Source of the DNA: Dyadobacter luteus
GTDB taxonomy: Bacteria > Bacteroidota > Bacteroidia > Cytophagales > Spirosomataceae
Assembly (NCBI RefSeq): GCF_003383615.1
Contig: NZ_QNUL01000020.1
Span: forward strand, 1-64,000
Length of the DNA: 64,000 nucleotides
Reading direction: 5' to 3'
Shown here: positions 37,589-46,483 of the stretch, one piece after another
How positions within the stretch are numbered: position 1 is the first letter of the stretch
Layout of the letters: each line of letters starts with the position of its first letter
Program-made: the position numbers and the translations under genes
Notes under the pieces: model-generated
The model's input: the letters and a program-made list of their open reading frames with translations, nothing else
The model's database searches: none
What the model was told of the DNA's origin: nothing

Positions 37589-38980
37589 TTACAAACTTGC
37601 CATAATCCCCAACTCCCTCTTCTCCTTCCATCTGCCTCTTGTAAAATCAGGAAATTTCACGGAGATGCTTCCCTTATTCACTGACGTTTCTGAGAGTGGT
37701 ATTACCGAGCTCCACGTTGCGGCATCATATACATCCATATCCATCGGACGACCCTGGTTAAGTGCGTCGATTATTCTGTAAATGAGAACAAAGTCCATTC
37801 CGCCATGTCCGCCGTTTACTTCAATTTCCTTTTTAAGTTTATCCCAGATCGGATGTTTGTACTTGCTCTTGTATTCGTCGTAGTCACCCTGTTTCAGGAA
37901 TTCATGACCTTTGTCGATAATGGATAATCTGCTTGGGTAGCCTTCGTGGTACGCATGTGTCCCGGCCAGTGCGTTGATACGATCATAAGGTCGGGGCGAT
38001 ACCACATCGTGTTTCAATGTAATCATCCGCCCTTTATTCGTTTTGATCATCGACGTGTTCATATCACCATGACGGATCGTTCCTTTGAAACCTGAATACG
38101 GGTGACCTGAGGGAAGTTTTTTGATACTTTCCGATAAAGAAGCTTCCATACTGCTCATTGAAACAATATGTTCGAATCTGTCACCACGGAGAATTTCAAG
38201 ATATTGAGCTACTGGTCCCAGTCCATGCATCGGATATAAGTTGCCATCGTGAGCAATATTCTCTTTCAATCTCCAGAAATCGTAATAGCCTTTCTCACTT
38301 AGCATCAGCTCAGTAAGGTTATGGATGTAGGCTGCTTCGGCGTAGGTCAATGTTCCGAAAACTTCCTGCTGAACCATGTTCAGTACCCACAGCTCCTCAT
38401 CTCCGTAACAGACATTTTCCATCATCATGCAGTTGCGCTGGGTTTCTTCGGCAGTGTTGACCAATTGCCAGCATTCGTCCAGTGTCAACGCGGCCGGAAC
38501 CTCAATCACTACATGTTTGCCTTGTTGCATGGCATAAACCGCCATTGGAACGTGGTCGCGCCAGGGTGTTGCTATCACCACCAGATCAATATCATCCCGT
38601 TTGCACATTTCTTTCCATGCATCCGGTTTGCCGGAATAAGTAATCGCATCCTGACCTTTGGCTTTCAGTTTTGCAGCCGCTTTTTCAACACGCTCCGGCT
38701 GGATGTCGCAGAGAGCGGTTACTTTCGCTTTATCAGGAAACAAGGCGGCAAACTGGCTCACGTGTCCGCTTCCACGTGCCCCGATTCCGATCAGTGCTAC
38801 TTTCACTTGCTTAATAGGAGCTACTGCCAGATCAATCACAGATTTCCCTTTTGCAACAGGAATAATTAACTCATGTTCTAAAGGCTCAGTAATTTGAGTC
38901 TGATTGGTAAGTCCATAAAGGCCCACACTTCCAAGCAGACCTTTTTTTAGAAAACTTCTGCGTTCTTGATCAGATTTCAT
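37589..38980 (-). CDS. GH109-type NAD-dependent glycosidase (alpha-N-acetylgalactosaminidase family)
   Basis: 463 aa with a twin-arginine signal (ERRSFLKKGLLGSVG). The Rossmann fold VALIGIGARGSGHVSQF binds NAD; WRDHVPMAVYAMQQGKHVVIEVP follows. MENVCYGDEELWVLNMVQQ and NLYPMHGLGPVAQYL are characteristic of GH109, as is the C-terminal GGHGGMDFVL. GH109 enzymes cleave terminal alpha-GalNAc by an NAD redox mechanism. The exact sugar is not certain. It is the second gene after a GHMP sugar kinase and below a LacI regulator, which together suggest a sugar-utilisation unit. Confidence 0.9.
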   Translation of the reverse strand: MKSDQERRSFLKKGLLGSVGLYGLTNQTQITEPLEHELIIPVAKGKSVIDLAVAPIKQVKVALIGIGARGSGHVSQFAALFPDKAKVTALCDIQPERVEKAAAKLKAKGQDAITYSGKPDAWKEMCKRDDIDLVVIATPWRDHVPMAVYAMQQGKHVVIEVPAALTLDECWQLVNTAEETQRNCMMMENVCYGDEELWVLNMVQQEVFGTLTYAEAAYIHNLTELMLSEKGYYDFWRLKENIAHDGNLYPMHGLGPVAQYLEILRGDRFEHIVSMSSMEASLSESIKKLPSGHPYSGFKGTIRHGDMNTSMIKTNKGRMITLKHDVVSPRPYDRINALAGTHAYHEGYPSRLSIIDKGHEFLKQGDYDEYKSKYKHPIWDKLKKEIEVNGGHGGMDFVLIYRIIDALNQGRPMDMDVYDAATWSSVIPLSETSVNKGSISVKFPDFTRGRWKEKRELGIMASL

Positions 38981-39067
38981 GGTTTTGAAAGGCTAAAAGT
39001 TTAGGAAATGCCTGCCGTTACTGAAGTGCAACAGCAGGATATTTATCAGGATTTAGGAATAGTATTC

Positions 39068-40207
39068 TTATGCTGATTCCAGGACGTTACTGGTTGTGCC
39101 CTCGTCCACATGGATAATATATGCTGCTCCACCGGCTCTTTCTATAGCTTCGGCAACTTGTTCGGGATTTTCGGGTGCATAGGCAAACATACAGCCGCCG
39201 CCACCAGAGCCGTTAATTTTCGCACCCAATGCACCTGCGGTAAGAGCGGCGTCGATCATACCATTGATTTTCGGGGTAGAGACTTTCTTGGCATCCCGCA
39301 AACTGCGTTGATGAATGTTAAGCAACTCTCCGAATCTCTGATGATTGAGCGTGTCGTTGCGTAGCATTTCAAGCGCTTCTATCAAGACATCTCTGTCTGA
39401 AAGGTTGCCTTCTAACAACGTATATTCTGCATCTGTAAGCAGGTTTTTATAGTCGGGAGTCAATGCTGCCGGGAATGTATGTAGAGAAAATGCCGGATCT
39501 CTTTTTCTTATTTTTTCCAGTGCATCCAGCATGCCATATTTTACATGTTTCAAAATGCCAAGTGTATCCTTTGCCTGGCGGGAATCTCCCAGTACAAAAC
39601 TGCCCAGCGAGGGTTGGAAATTTTCGAGTTTCACAATTGGCTTAGACTGCAGATAAATCACTCCTCCAACCGAAGTGGAATAGTGATCCATCATGCCACC
39701 AGGCTCGCCAAATTCGAGCACTTCAGCCTTGTGAGCCAGCTCACCGATTTCTGTCCGTGTTCGCGGAGAAGGATTGTCGGCCATGCGAGTCAGCCAGTTG
39801 ATCCATGCAACCAGTAATGCCGATGAGCTGGATGTGCCCGAATTGATCGGAATGTTTCCATGTACAGTTACCTCAAATCCTTTTGAAAACTGATAGCCTT
39901 GGCGGGTTAGGACATTGATTGCACTTTTGAAATAATCACGGGGGCTTGTGTAAGGTATTTCAGATTGTAGTTCAAAAATTTCCTTTTGATTGATATCCGG
40001 TAAATGGATCACCACCTGCGCATCGCTTCTGAAACCGCCATTGATGGCAATCCGACGCGATATAGCTGCTGCAATAACAGGTAAGCCCAGATAATCCTGA
40101 TGTTCTCCAAACAGACAAATCCGACCGGATGCGGAGGTTGTCAATGAAGAATTAGCCGAAGAATACGAATGCACGGGACTACTTATAATTGATTTGTCAG
40201 AGCTCAT
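39068..40207 (-). CDS. GHMP family sugar kinase (galactokinase-like)
   Basis: About 379 aa from ATG 40207. The N-terminal SASGRICLFGEHQDYLGLPV mirrors the galactokinase signature (GRxxLxGEHxDY). The ATP loop is NSGTSSSSALLVAW and the C-terminal motif KINGSGGGGCMFAYA. It probably phosphorylates a hexose at C1. The true sugar is open, but GalNAc or a related sugar would suit the neighbouring GH109. An upstream in-frame ATG at 40252 exists; 40207 is preferred because the extra 15 residues are hydrophobic-basic and unconserved-looking. A predicted LacI operator lies about 70-120 bp upstream. Confidence 0.85.
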   Translation of the reverse strand: MSSDKSIISSPVHSYSSANSSLTTSASGRICLFGEHQDYLGLPVIAAAISRRIAINGGFRSDAQVVIHLPDINQKEIFELQSEIPYTSPRDYFKSAINVLTRQGYQFSKGFEVTVHGNIPINSGTSSSSALLVAWINWLTRMADNPSPRTRTEIGELAHKAEVLEFGEPGGMMDHYSTSVGGVIYLQSKPIVKLENFQPSLGSFVLGDSRQAKDTLGILKHVKYGMLDALEKIRKRDPAFSLHTFPAALTPDYKNLLTDAEYTLLEGNLSDRDVLIEALEMLRNDTLNHQRFGELLNIHQRSLRDAKKVSTPKINGMIDAALTAGALGAKINGSGGGGCMFAYAPENPEQVAEAIERAGGAAYIIHVDEGTTSNVLESA

Positions 40208-40273
40208 AAGCAAATGTAGATTTCTGTAGAAAGTAAATAAAGTTGTCTTCACCGGAAAGTGAAAGAAAATAGT

Positions 40274-40330
40274 TGCGCAACCGATTGAACTCGCTGCCCA
40301 ATCGTTTGCACAAATTTGCGCAAACGATTG
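40274..40330. promoter_or_regulatory. Candidate LacI-family operator cluster
   Basis: Three related half-sites: GCGCAACCGATTG (40275-40287), CAATCGTTTGCA (40299-40310, inverted) and GCGCAAACGATTG (40318-40330). The second and third form a spaced palindrome around ACAAATTT. The CGTTTGCG/CAAACG core is typical of LacI-type operators in Bacteroidota. The site precedes the GHMP kinase gene and follows the LacI gene. Confidence 0.6.
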
Positions 40331-40402
40331 TAAGTACGCCTCCGACGTCTAATTTTAACCCAGATTTTTACAGACATCCATACCAAAGATGATCACCGCA
40401 AT

Positions 40403-41434
40403 TTACCTGACGATTAGTTTAGGCTCGATCACAATCTCTCTTGGAACATAGGTTTCGGGCTGCTCAATTGCTTCCAGCAGGAGGCGGGCAGCCTGGCTAC
40501 CCAGCTCGCCGGGAAACTGCTCCACAGTAGCGATAGGAGGATTGTCCAGATAGGAGCAGAACGACAAATTGGAGAATGTTACAAAGCTGATATCCTGGTT
40601 AATTTTCAGTCCCCGTTGTTTACATACCTCCATGGCATCCAAGGCAATGTAGTCGTGAAAAGCAAGAATTACCTCAGGAGGTGTTGCCAGATTCAGCAGC
40701 TCGTTAATTTTAAGAATCGTATCCTCTTTGGTTAAATTGAGGTTTTTAATATACTGTTGGTTGATAGCGAGACTGTGGTACCTCAATGCATCAATGTAAC
40801 CTTTTTCTCTCTCAGTTGTGGCTTGTAAAGAATTGGGGCCATTCAACAGTGCTATATTTTGATGGCCTTTCGTTATCAGAAACTGCACCATGTCGAACGC
40901 AGCCTTTGTAATATCACCATATACGGCACCGTACTTAGGGTGTTTCAGTACCCTGTCAAAAAAGACGATTGGGACCTTGTGTGTCGCGTCGTTGAAATGA
41001 CTTTTGTTATAAGTTTCTGAAGCCATGGATACCAGTATACCATCTACACCGTGCCGGATAAGAGAACTGATTGCCGCTAATTCCCTTTCATAGTCGTTTC
41101 GGGATTGCATTACTACCATGTTGTAACCCTTTCCAGCAAGGGTTTCTTCAATACCGGAAAGAGCGATAGAGAAGTATTGTTCGGTAAGGTACGGAAGCAC
41201 CACGCCAATGTTGTAAGACTTTTTATTCTTAAAATTGATCGCTCTGCTATTGGGCTCGTAATGTAGCTCTCGTGCCAGCTTTTGTACTTTTTCGGTCGTC
41301 TGAGCACCAATTCTGGGATGATTCTGTAACGCACGGGAAACCGTTGATACGGATACGCCAAGTTCTTTGGCTATTTTTTTCATCGTCAGACTGGCGTGCA
41401 TATCTTGAATTATTTTTTCAGACACTGTTCTCAA
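40403..41434 (-). CDS. LacI-family transcriptional regulator
   Basis: 343 aa. The N-terminal helix-turn-helix is TMKKIAKELGVSVSTVSRAL, followed by a hinge (LHYEPNSRAINFKNKKS) and a periplasmic-binding-protein-like effector domain (IGVVLPYLTEQYFSIALSGIEE to the C-terminal EIVIEPKLIVR). It probably represses the downstream GHMP kinase and GH109 genes through the operator in the 195-bp gap, with release by a sugar ligand. The start could be the ATG at 41434, 41401 or 41383; the longest is given. Confidence 0.92.
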   Translation of the reverse strand: MRTVSEKIIQDMHASLTMKKIAKELGVSVSTVSRALQNHPRIGAQTTEKVQKLARELHYEPNSRAINFKNKKSYNIGVVLPYLTEQYFSIALSGIEETLAGKGYNMVVMQSRNDYERELAAISSLIRHGVDGILVSMASETYNKSHFNDATHKVPIVFFDRVLKHPKYGAVYGDITKAAFDMVQFLITKGHQNIALLNGPNSLQATTEREKGYIDALRYHSLAINQQYIKNLNLTKEDTILKINELLNLATPPEVILAFHDYIALDAMEVCKQRGLKINQDISFVTFSNLSFCSYLDNPPIATVEQFPGELGSQAARLLLEAIEQPETYVPREIVIEPKLIVR

Positions 41435-41545
41435 ATATACAAAATGAGAATGACGAGAGGATATTTGAATTGAATCTTATACCTCTGAAAAGCAAAAGAG
41501 CAGATACTGCTGTACCTGCTCTAATACTGTGATGTGGTTTGTGAC

Positions 41546-44032
41546 CTAAGCGTTAGTCTTACGTTTTGCCTCTACAAAACATGCTCCTGCGATCAATGCC
41601 ACCAAAAGGATTGAACTAACGAGATCTATTTTTTTACCTGTAGCAACGGAAACAGGTTCAAATTTGAAAACGATCGTATGTTTTCCTGCTGGCACGCGTA
41701 GTGCACGAAGTACGTAATTGGCGCGGAGCAAGTCAGCTGGTTTACCATCAATCGTAACCTGCCATTCGTCTCTTACATTGTAGTAAATTTCTGAGAATAC
41801 CGCCAGACCTTCATGCGCAGCATTACTCTCGTATGTCAGTTCGTTTGGTTTGTAAGTAATCAGGCTGATTTTATCCGTTGAATCTTTCTGTAGCGTCAGT
41901 CCTTTGAGCTTGTCTCCGAATTTTTGATCCAAGACAGCTTCTTCTTTTGTTTTCAAAGAATCCAGCGCAGCCATTTCTGCATCAGCATTAGCCACAACTT
42001 TGTAACTGCTTACAAACCATGCATTGCCGTTTGCATCAGGATTTGGCTGCGCCACTTTGTTGCCTTGCTGATCGGCGGTGATAATGTATTTGGTATTCAG
42101 CATGTTCAAAATACCAGGATTTGCATTTGGCTTCGAAATTTGTCTTTCGAATAATTCCTGATATCTGCGAAGTTTAGCTCCATGGTACCCACCTATTGAC
42201 TTATGGAAATAACTGGCATCGGCGCTATTGAACGGCCCTTGCTGCGACGACACATCCAAAACCTTATAGTTAGGATCCGGATCTTTCATGATTTGCTCGT
42301 CCGCAGCGCTTGGAGCTGCTTTTGCTTCTGCAGTATAGCTGCTTACAAAGTCGTCGTTGTTGAGGTAACGCTTATCAATCCCGAACATATCAATGATCAT
42401 CAGGACGATCAAAGCAGGGAAAAGGATCAAAGGTTTCACTTTATCTTTCATCCACAGCCACACCAGGCCTGCTGTTAACAAGATGAAAATAAGACTCCTG
42501 AATGCATCACTTCTCATTAAGCCCGCGCGATCCTGAACAATTGAATTTACGATTTGCTGCGCAAAGCTTTTATCCTGTGTCATCTGAGCGAAACTCTCAA
42601 CTACCTGCGCATCTTTTGTAGACTGAAAGTTGAAGAAAAGCGTTGGCATCAATGACAATATAAGCATCAGTCCCCCCGTGATACCCACTGATATCAGGAA
42701 AGGTTTTTGTAATTCCTTCCACGAAATGGTTTTTCTGACAATAGCAGATAGCGTCAGAACTGCGAGAATGACCATTAGCAATTCAGCCAGTGAAACTACC
42801 ATGGTAATCGCCCGGAATTTGTTGAACATCGGGAAATAGTCAAAGAACAGGTAATTGATTCCTGCCAGACTTTTACCCCATGCCCACACAATATAGAGCG
42901 CTGTTACGCCCAGAATCCAGTATTTCACCGGATGTTTGATGATAAAAATACCGAGTACAAACAGGAAAAATATGATGGATCCCAGGTAGTAGGGTCCTCC
43001 CATAATCGGCTGTTCTCCCCAGTAAAGTGGTAGCTGCTGCACGACATTCAATGCTGTTGCTCCATCTACACCACGTCCTACGAGCGTTTTATAGGTTTCC
43101 GAAGTATTGGTCAGAGGGCCGTATGAAGTTCCTCCGTACGCATTCGGAACTACAAGTGTCAGTATCTCGCCAATTCCATAACTGTATGTAAAGGCATATT
43201 CCTTATCCAAACCGTCTTGTTTCGGGGCGTTTTGAGTATCAAGCGGAGTCAACTCAGATTTCCCTCTGATGGTCTCTTTGGTGTAATCAGATGCATTCCA
43301 AAGTCTGGTTGTATGTGATCCGACTGCAATTAGTACGCCAAAACCCAATCCTGCAAGAACGAGTGTCAGCTCTTTAATTTTACCTGATTTGATCAATGCA
43401 AGACTTTCTATCACTACTAAAACGGCAACACCAACACCCAGATAATATGTGATCTGTACGTGGTTGGCATATAGTTCAAGAGAAAAGAAAAGGGCAGTAA
43501 CTGCTGCGCCTGCCAACCAGTTTTTTCTGAAAGCGAGAAAGACCCCCGCAATTACGCCGGGAGCGTACATGACTGCGATGATTTGTGAGACGTGTCCGGC
43601 TTCGAGGTTAATAATATTAAAGGATGAAAAGGCAAAGGCGATAGCTCCCAGTGCAGAGACCCATCCACTGGCGCCCAGCACAAGAAAGAGTATATATGCG
43701 CTCACCAGACCTGTAAGCAGGTAATTGGCTGGGGCAGGTAAAATTTTGTTTACACCTTGTCCAAGTTTAGTCGGGAGACTTGTTACATAATCAGTTCCGA
43801 TCATATAGGCAGGCATACCACCGAACATACTGTTTGTCCACTGCGACCATTCCCCTGTTTGCTCATGATAGGTTACGACCTCTCTTGATGCCGCTCTGGC
43901 CTGCTGATCGTCATGCATATTCAGTTTTTTGCCTTGGAGTACCGGTGACACATAAGCGAGTGACAGAATGATGAAACCAACTACCGCTACCAGATGGGGC
44001 CAGAGGCGCTGCCAGGAAAACAAATTTTTCAT
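41546..44032 (-). CDS. YfhO family multi-pass membrane protein
   Basis: 828 aa with about 12-14 hydrophobic helices in the first 550 residues and a soluble C-terminal part ending in one more helix (LVSSILLVALIAGACFVEA). N-terminal YVSPVLQGKKLNMHDDQQARAA and WTNSMFGGMPAYMIG are typical of Bacteroidota YfhO proteins, a glycosyltransferase-C-like family. YfhO in Gram-positives takes part in lipoteichoic acid glycosylation; the role in Bacteroidota is unknown. Long 317-bp divergent region upstream (44033-44349). Confidence 0.9.
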   Translation of the reverse strand: MKNLFSWQRLWPHLVAVVGFIILSLAYVSPVLQGKKLNMHDDQQARAASREVVTYHEQTGEWSQWTNSMFGGMPAYMIGTDYVTSLPTKLGQGVNKILPAPANYLLTGLVSAYILFLVLGASGWVSALGAIAFAFSSFNIINLEAGHVSQIIAVMYAPGVIAGVFLAFRKNWLAGAAVTALFFSLELYANHVQITYYLGVGVAVLVVIESLALIKSGKIKELTLVLAGLGFGVLIAVGSHTTRLWNASDYTKETIRGKSELTPLDTQNAPKQDGLDKEYAFTYSYGIGEILTLVVPNAYGGTSYGPLTNTSETYKTLVGRGVDGATALNVVQQLPLYWGEQPIMGGPYYLGSIIFFLFVLGIFIIKHPVKYWILGVTALYIVWAWGKSLAGINYLFFDYFPMFNKFRAITMVVSLAELLMVILAVLTLSAIVRKTISWKELQKPFLISVGITGGLMLILSLMPTLFFNFQSTKDAQVVESFAQMTQDKSFAQQIVNSIVQDRAGLMRSDAFRSLIFILLTAGLVWLWMKDKVKPLILFPALIVLMIIDMFGIDKRYLNNDDFVSSYTAEAKAAPSAADEQIMKDPDPNYKVLDVSSQQGPFNSADASYFHKSIGGYHGAKLRRYQELFERQISKPNANPGILNMLNTKYIITADQQGNKVAQPNPDANGNAWFVSSYKVVANADAEMAALDSLKTKEEAVLDQKFGDKLKGLTLQKDSTDKISLITYKPNELTYESNAAHEGLAVFSEIYYNVRDEWQVTIDGKPADLLRANYVLRALRVPAGKHTIVFKFEPVSVATGKKIDLVSSILLVALIAGACFVEAKRKTNA

Positions 44033-44349
44033 TTTAATAATATTAAGCTGAATCAGTCTTGATACGTGATGGAAATGGAAAGCCTATTATTTTACAAATA
44101 TGACTTTTCACTCAGGAATAGTTGTTACAAGCGCTGTAATTGAACATTAAATTTTTATTAACTCACGCAAAGATAGAAGTAATGATATATGTTTAAGATG
44201 TTAAAAACGAATCTTATTTTGGTATTTTTTTAATAGAATTCATGTATAGACGGTATATTTTAAGAAAATACCAGATAAATTTGTGGAAATTGCGCCTTTA
44301 GAGTTAAAATACGTTTTGTAGCAATTGCAGAGAAATAACCTATAAATAA
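44033..44349. other. Divergent intergenic region yfhO / pfkA
   Basis: AT-rich gap of 317 bp that must hold promoters for both genes. I see no open frame, repeat or strong hairpin. TACGTTTT at about 44312 is close to a -7 element for pfkA but deviates at the last base, so no promoter is called. Confidence 0.5.
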
Positions 44350-45324
44350 ATGAAGAGAATTGGAGTTTTTACCTCAGGAGGAGATGCACCGGGCATGAAC
44401 GCCTGCATCCGCGCCGTCGTGAGAGGAGCTGTATACCATGGCATCGAGGTTTATGGAATCAGGAGGGGTTACAATGGGATGATCAATGGTGAAATGTCTA
44501 AGATGGACTCACACTCTGTGAGTAATATTGTTCAAAGAGGTGGTACGATCCTGAAATCTGCGCGTAGCAAAGAATTCATGACACCCGAAGGAAGAAAGAA
44601 GGCATATGCCAATCTGATGGACCTGGGTATCGAAGGGCTGGTTGCTATCGGTGGAAATGGTACTTTCACAGGTGCTATGATTTTCGGTAACGAATACGGA
44701 ATTCCTACTGTCGGAGCGCCGGGAACCATTGATAACGATTTGTACGGAACCGACTATACCATTGGTTTTGATACTGCCGTAAATACAGCTTTGGATGCGA
44801 TCGACAGAATCCGTGATACGGCAAGTTCTCACGACCGTATATTTTTTATTGAAGTAATGGGTCGTGACTCAGGATACATTGCAGTACAGTCGGGTATTGC
44901 CGGAGGTGCGGAGCTTGTGATGGTACCGGAAGTATTGACGCCGATTTCTGAAGTAGTGGAAACATTAAAACAGGGTTGGAGCCGTTCAAAATCTTCTTCG
45001 ATCATTATCGTAGCAGAAGGTGACGAAGAAGGAAGTGCACAGGAAGTAGCTGATAAGATCAAACGTCAGGTGAGCGAAGATGCAGATATCCGTGTAACGA
45101 CCCTGGGTCACACACAACGTGGAGGTCCTCCATCTGCTTACGACCGTATATTGGCGAGCCGTTTGGGATTGGGTGCTTTGGAAGGACTTATGGCCGGACA
45201 AAAAAATGTAATGGCAGGGATTATTAACAACGATTTGGTATATACTCCTTTTGAAGATACCATCCGTTTACCCAAGCCAATCAATGAAGATCTGCTTAGA
45301 ATGGTTAAAATTCTGAGTGTGTAG
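44350..45324 (+). CDS. pfkA: ATP-dependent 6-phosphofructokinase
   Basis: 324 aa, the normal bacterial PfkA length. N-terminal MKRIGVFTSGGDAPGMNACIR binds ATP. GGTILKSARSKEF, APGTIDNDLYGTDYTIGFDTA (catalytic Asp in TIDND) and MGRDSGYIAVQSGIAGGAE are present, along with the C-terminal LGHTQRGGPPSAYDRI. It commits fructose 6-phosphate to glycolysis. The Gly in GGDA (position 11 region) is the mark of the ATP-using and not PPi-using form. Confidence 0.97.
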   Translation: MKRIGVFTSGGDAPGMNACIRAVVRGAVYHGIEVYGIRRGYNGMINGEMSKMDSHSVSNIVQRGGTILKSARSKEFMTPEGRKKAYANLMDLGIEGLVAIGGNGTFTGAMIFGNEYGIPTVGAPGTIDNDLYGTDYTIGFDTAVNTALDAIDRIRDTASSHDRIFFIEVMGRDSGYIAVQSGIAGGAELVMVPEVLTPISEVVETLKQGWSRSKSSSIIIVAEGDEEGSAQEVADKIKRQVSEDADIRVTTLGHTQRGGPPSAYDRILASRLGLGALEGLMAGQKNVMAGIINNDLVYTPFEDTIRLPKPINEDLLRMVKILSV

Positions 45325-45441
45325 TAAGAGTCAGAGAAATAAGTTAGGTTCTTTTGAACCGTTTGCGAGCAATAGTCAGGGATAGTCATTGATGGATGAT
45401 TCTCTCATTTATCAGATGATTATATCCTATGACTATTTCAG

Positions 45442-46215
45442 CTAGCAATAGCCCATCAGTTTATACATTACGAAGCCTACCCACTCGTGCCAGAGTGAAT
45501 CAAAATCTGATAAAGCTTGGGTATCAGGAATAAAGAAATTTTCAAAGCTCCAGGCATACAGGCGTCCATTCATATTAGCAGGGTAAGCATCGGTTTTCAT
45601 CCCTATTTTTTCAAAACATTTCATCGACCTGTGCATATGGGAAGATGTGGTGATCAATAGATAATTGCCATTAGGGAATCTTGAATTCAGTGCCAATTTG
45701 GCGTTGACTGCATTTTCTCTGGTGTTTCTGGCCTGTTCTTCGAAAAGAATGTCTTCGGATTTTACTCCCCACTTCACGAGCATGTAAGCAGCCTGCCTGG
45801 TTTCTCCCATGTTTTGAGCGATCTGCTGGGGCAAACTGGTTCCGGTGATGAATATTTTTTTGATCTTACCAGCCTTATACAGTAAAAATGCCTGTGTGAA
45901 CCTGTCACTGGTTGGGCCCATACTAACGTGGTCGGTGCCGGGAGGCATGGGTTCCGTCATTCCGCCGGACAATACAATACCTACATCATAATTTTTGCTT
46001 ACATCACTAATATTGGTAAAAGGCCATTCCCACCATCTGAAAGCTTTGCTTACGATCCAGGTGTTGGAAATAATGAAAAGCCATCCGAAAGACAGGAGGA
46101 GCATTAATTGTTTGCGTTTTTTATTCTTATACAAAATACCTGCGATGAACAGCACGAAAAAAATGCTGAAGGGCATGATCAGGAAAACGATGGCTTTGGA
46201 TAGAAAATAAAACAT
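45442..46215 (-). CDS. YdcF/ElyC (DUF218) family protein
   Basis: 257 aa. Two N-terminal transmembrane helices (IVFLIMPFSIFFVLFIAGIL and LMLLLSFGWLFIISNTWIV) precede the DUF218 domain: DVGIVLSGGM, FTQAFLLYKAGKIKKIFITGTS, ARNTRENAVNAKLAL and LITTSSHMHRSMKCFEKIGM. ElyC/SanA relatives influence envelope integrity and lipid carrier recycling. The gene converges on pfkA. Confidence 0.9.
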   Translation of the reverse strand: MFYFLSKAIVFLIMPFSIFFVLFIAGILYKNKKRKQLMLLLSFGWLFIISNTWIVSKAFRWWEWPFTNISDVSKNYDVGIVLSGGMTEPMPPGTDHVSMGPTSDRFTQAFLLYKAGKIKKIFITGTSLPQQIAQNMGETRQAAYMLVKWGVKSEDILFEEQARNTRENAVNAKLALNSRFPNGNYLLITTSSHMHRSMKCFEKIGMKTDAYPANMNGRLYAWSFENFFIPDTQALSDFDSLWHEWVGFVMYKLMGYC

Positions 46216-46271
46216 TTGGATAAGAACGAAGTGTATGTTGTCGTTTTGAAGTTAATTTTGTCTGAAAGATA

Positions 46272-46433
46272 CGAGCCTGTTTAGATTTATGATATAAAAT
46301 TGTTTATAGGATATTTTTTTGGCGAAACAAGGCAAATTTTAGCAGAGATAGCCTGAGCTATCTCAAAAAATTTAACGCTGTTGCAGCCAAAAAATGTCGT
46401 AAACAAATTATCTGATGAATTTAAACAGGCTCG
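46272..46433. mobile_element. MITE-like 162-bp palindromic element
   Basis: The element starts CGAGCCTGTTTA and ends TAAACAGGCTCG, with imperfect terminal inverted repeats of about 35 bp. Internally it folds on: TTTTTTGGC pairs with GCCAAAAAA, and the centre has a perfect hairpin GAGATAGC / GCTATCTC with loop CTGA. It has no coding capacity. It lies in the promoter region between the divergent YdcF and TlpA/DUF4369 genes and may alter their expression. GAGCCTGTTTA-type ends resemble those of some insertion sequences, so a related IS could mobilise it. Confidence 0.75.
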
Positions 46434-46483
46434 GAAGCGAGAAAGTTTATTTAAACAATTGTAACCAAACAGGATTTTTTCTG

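Noticed and set aside
46415..46483. Earlier start of the DUF4369/TlpA gene
   Set aside because: It lies within the inverted repeat of the MITE-like element and before a good signal peptide.
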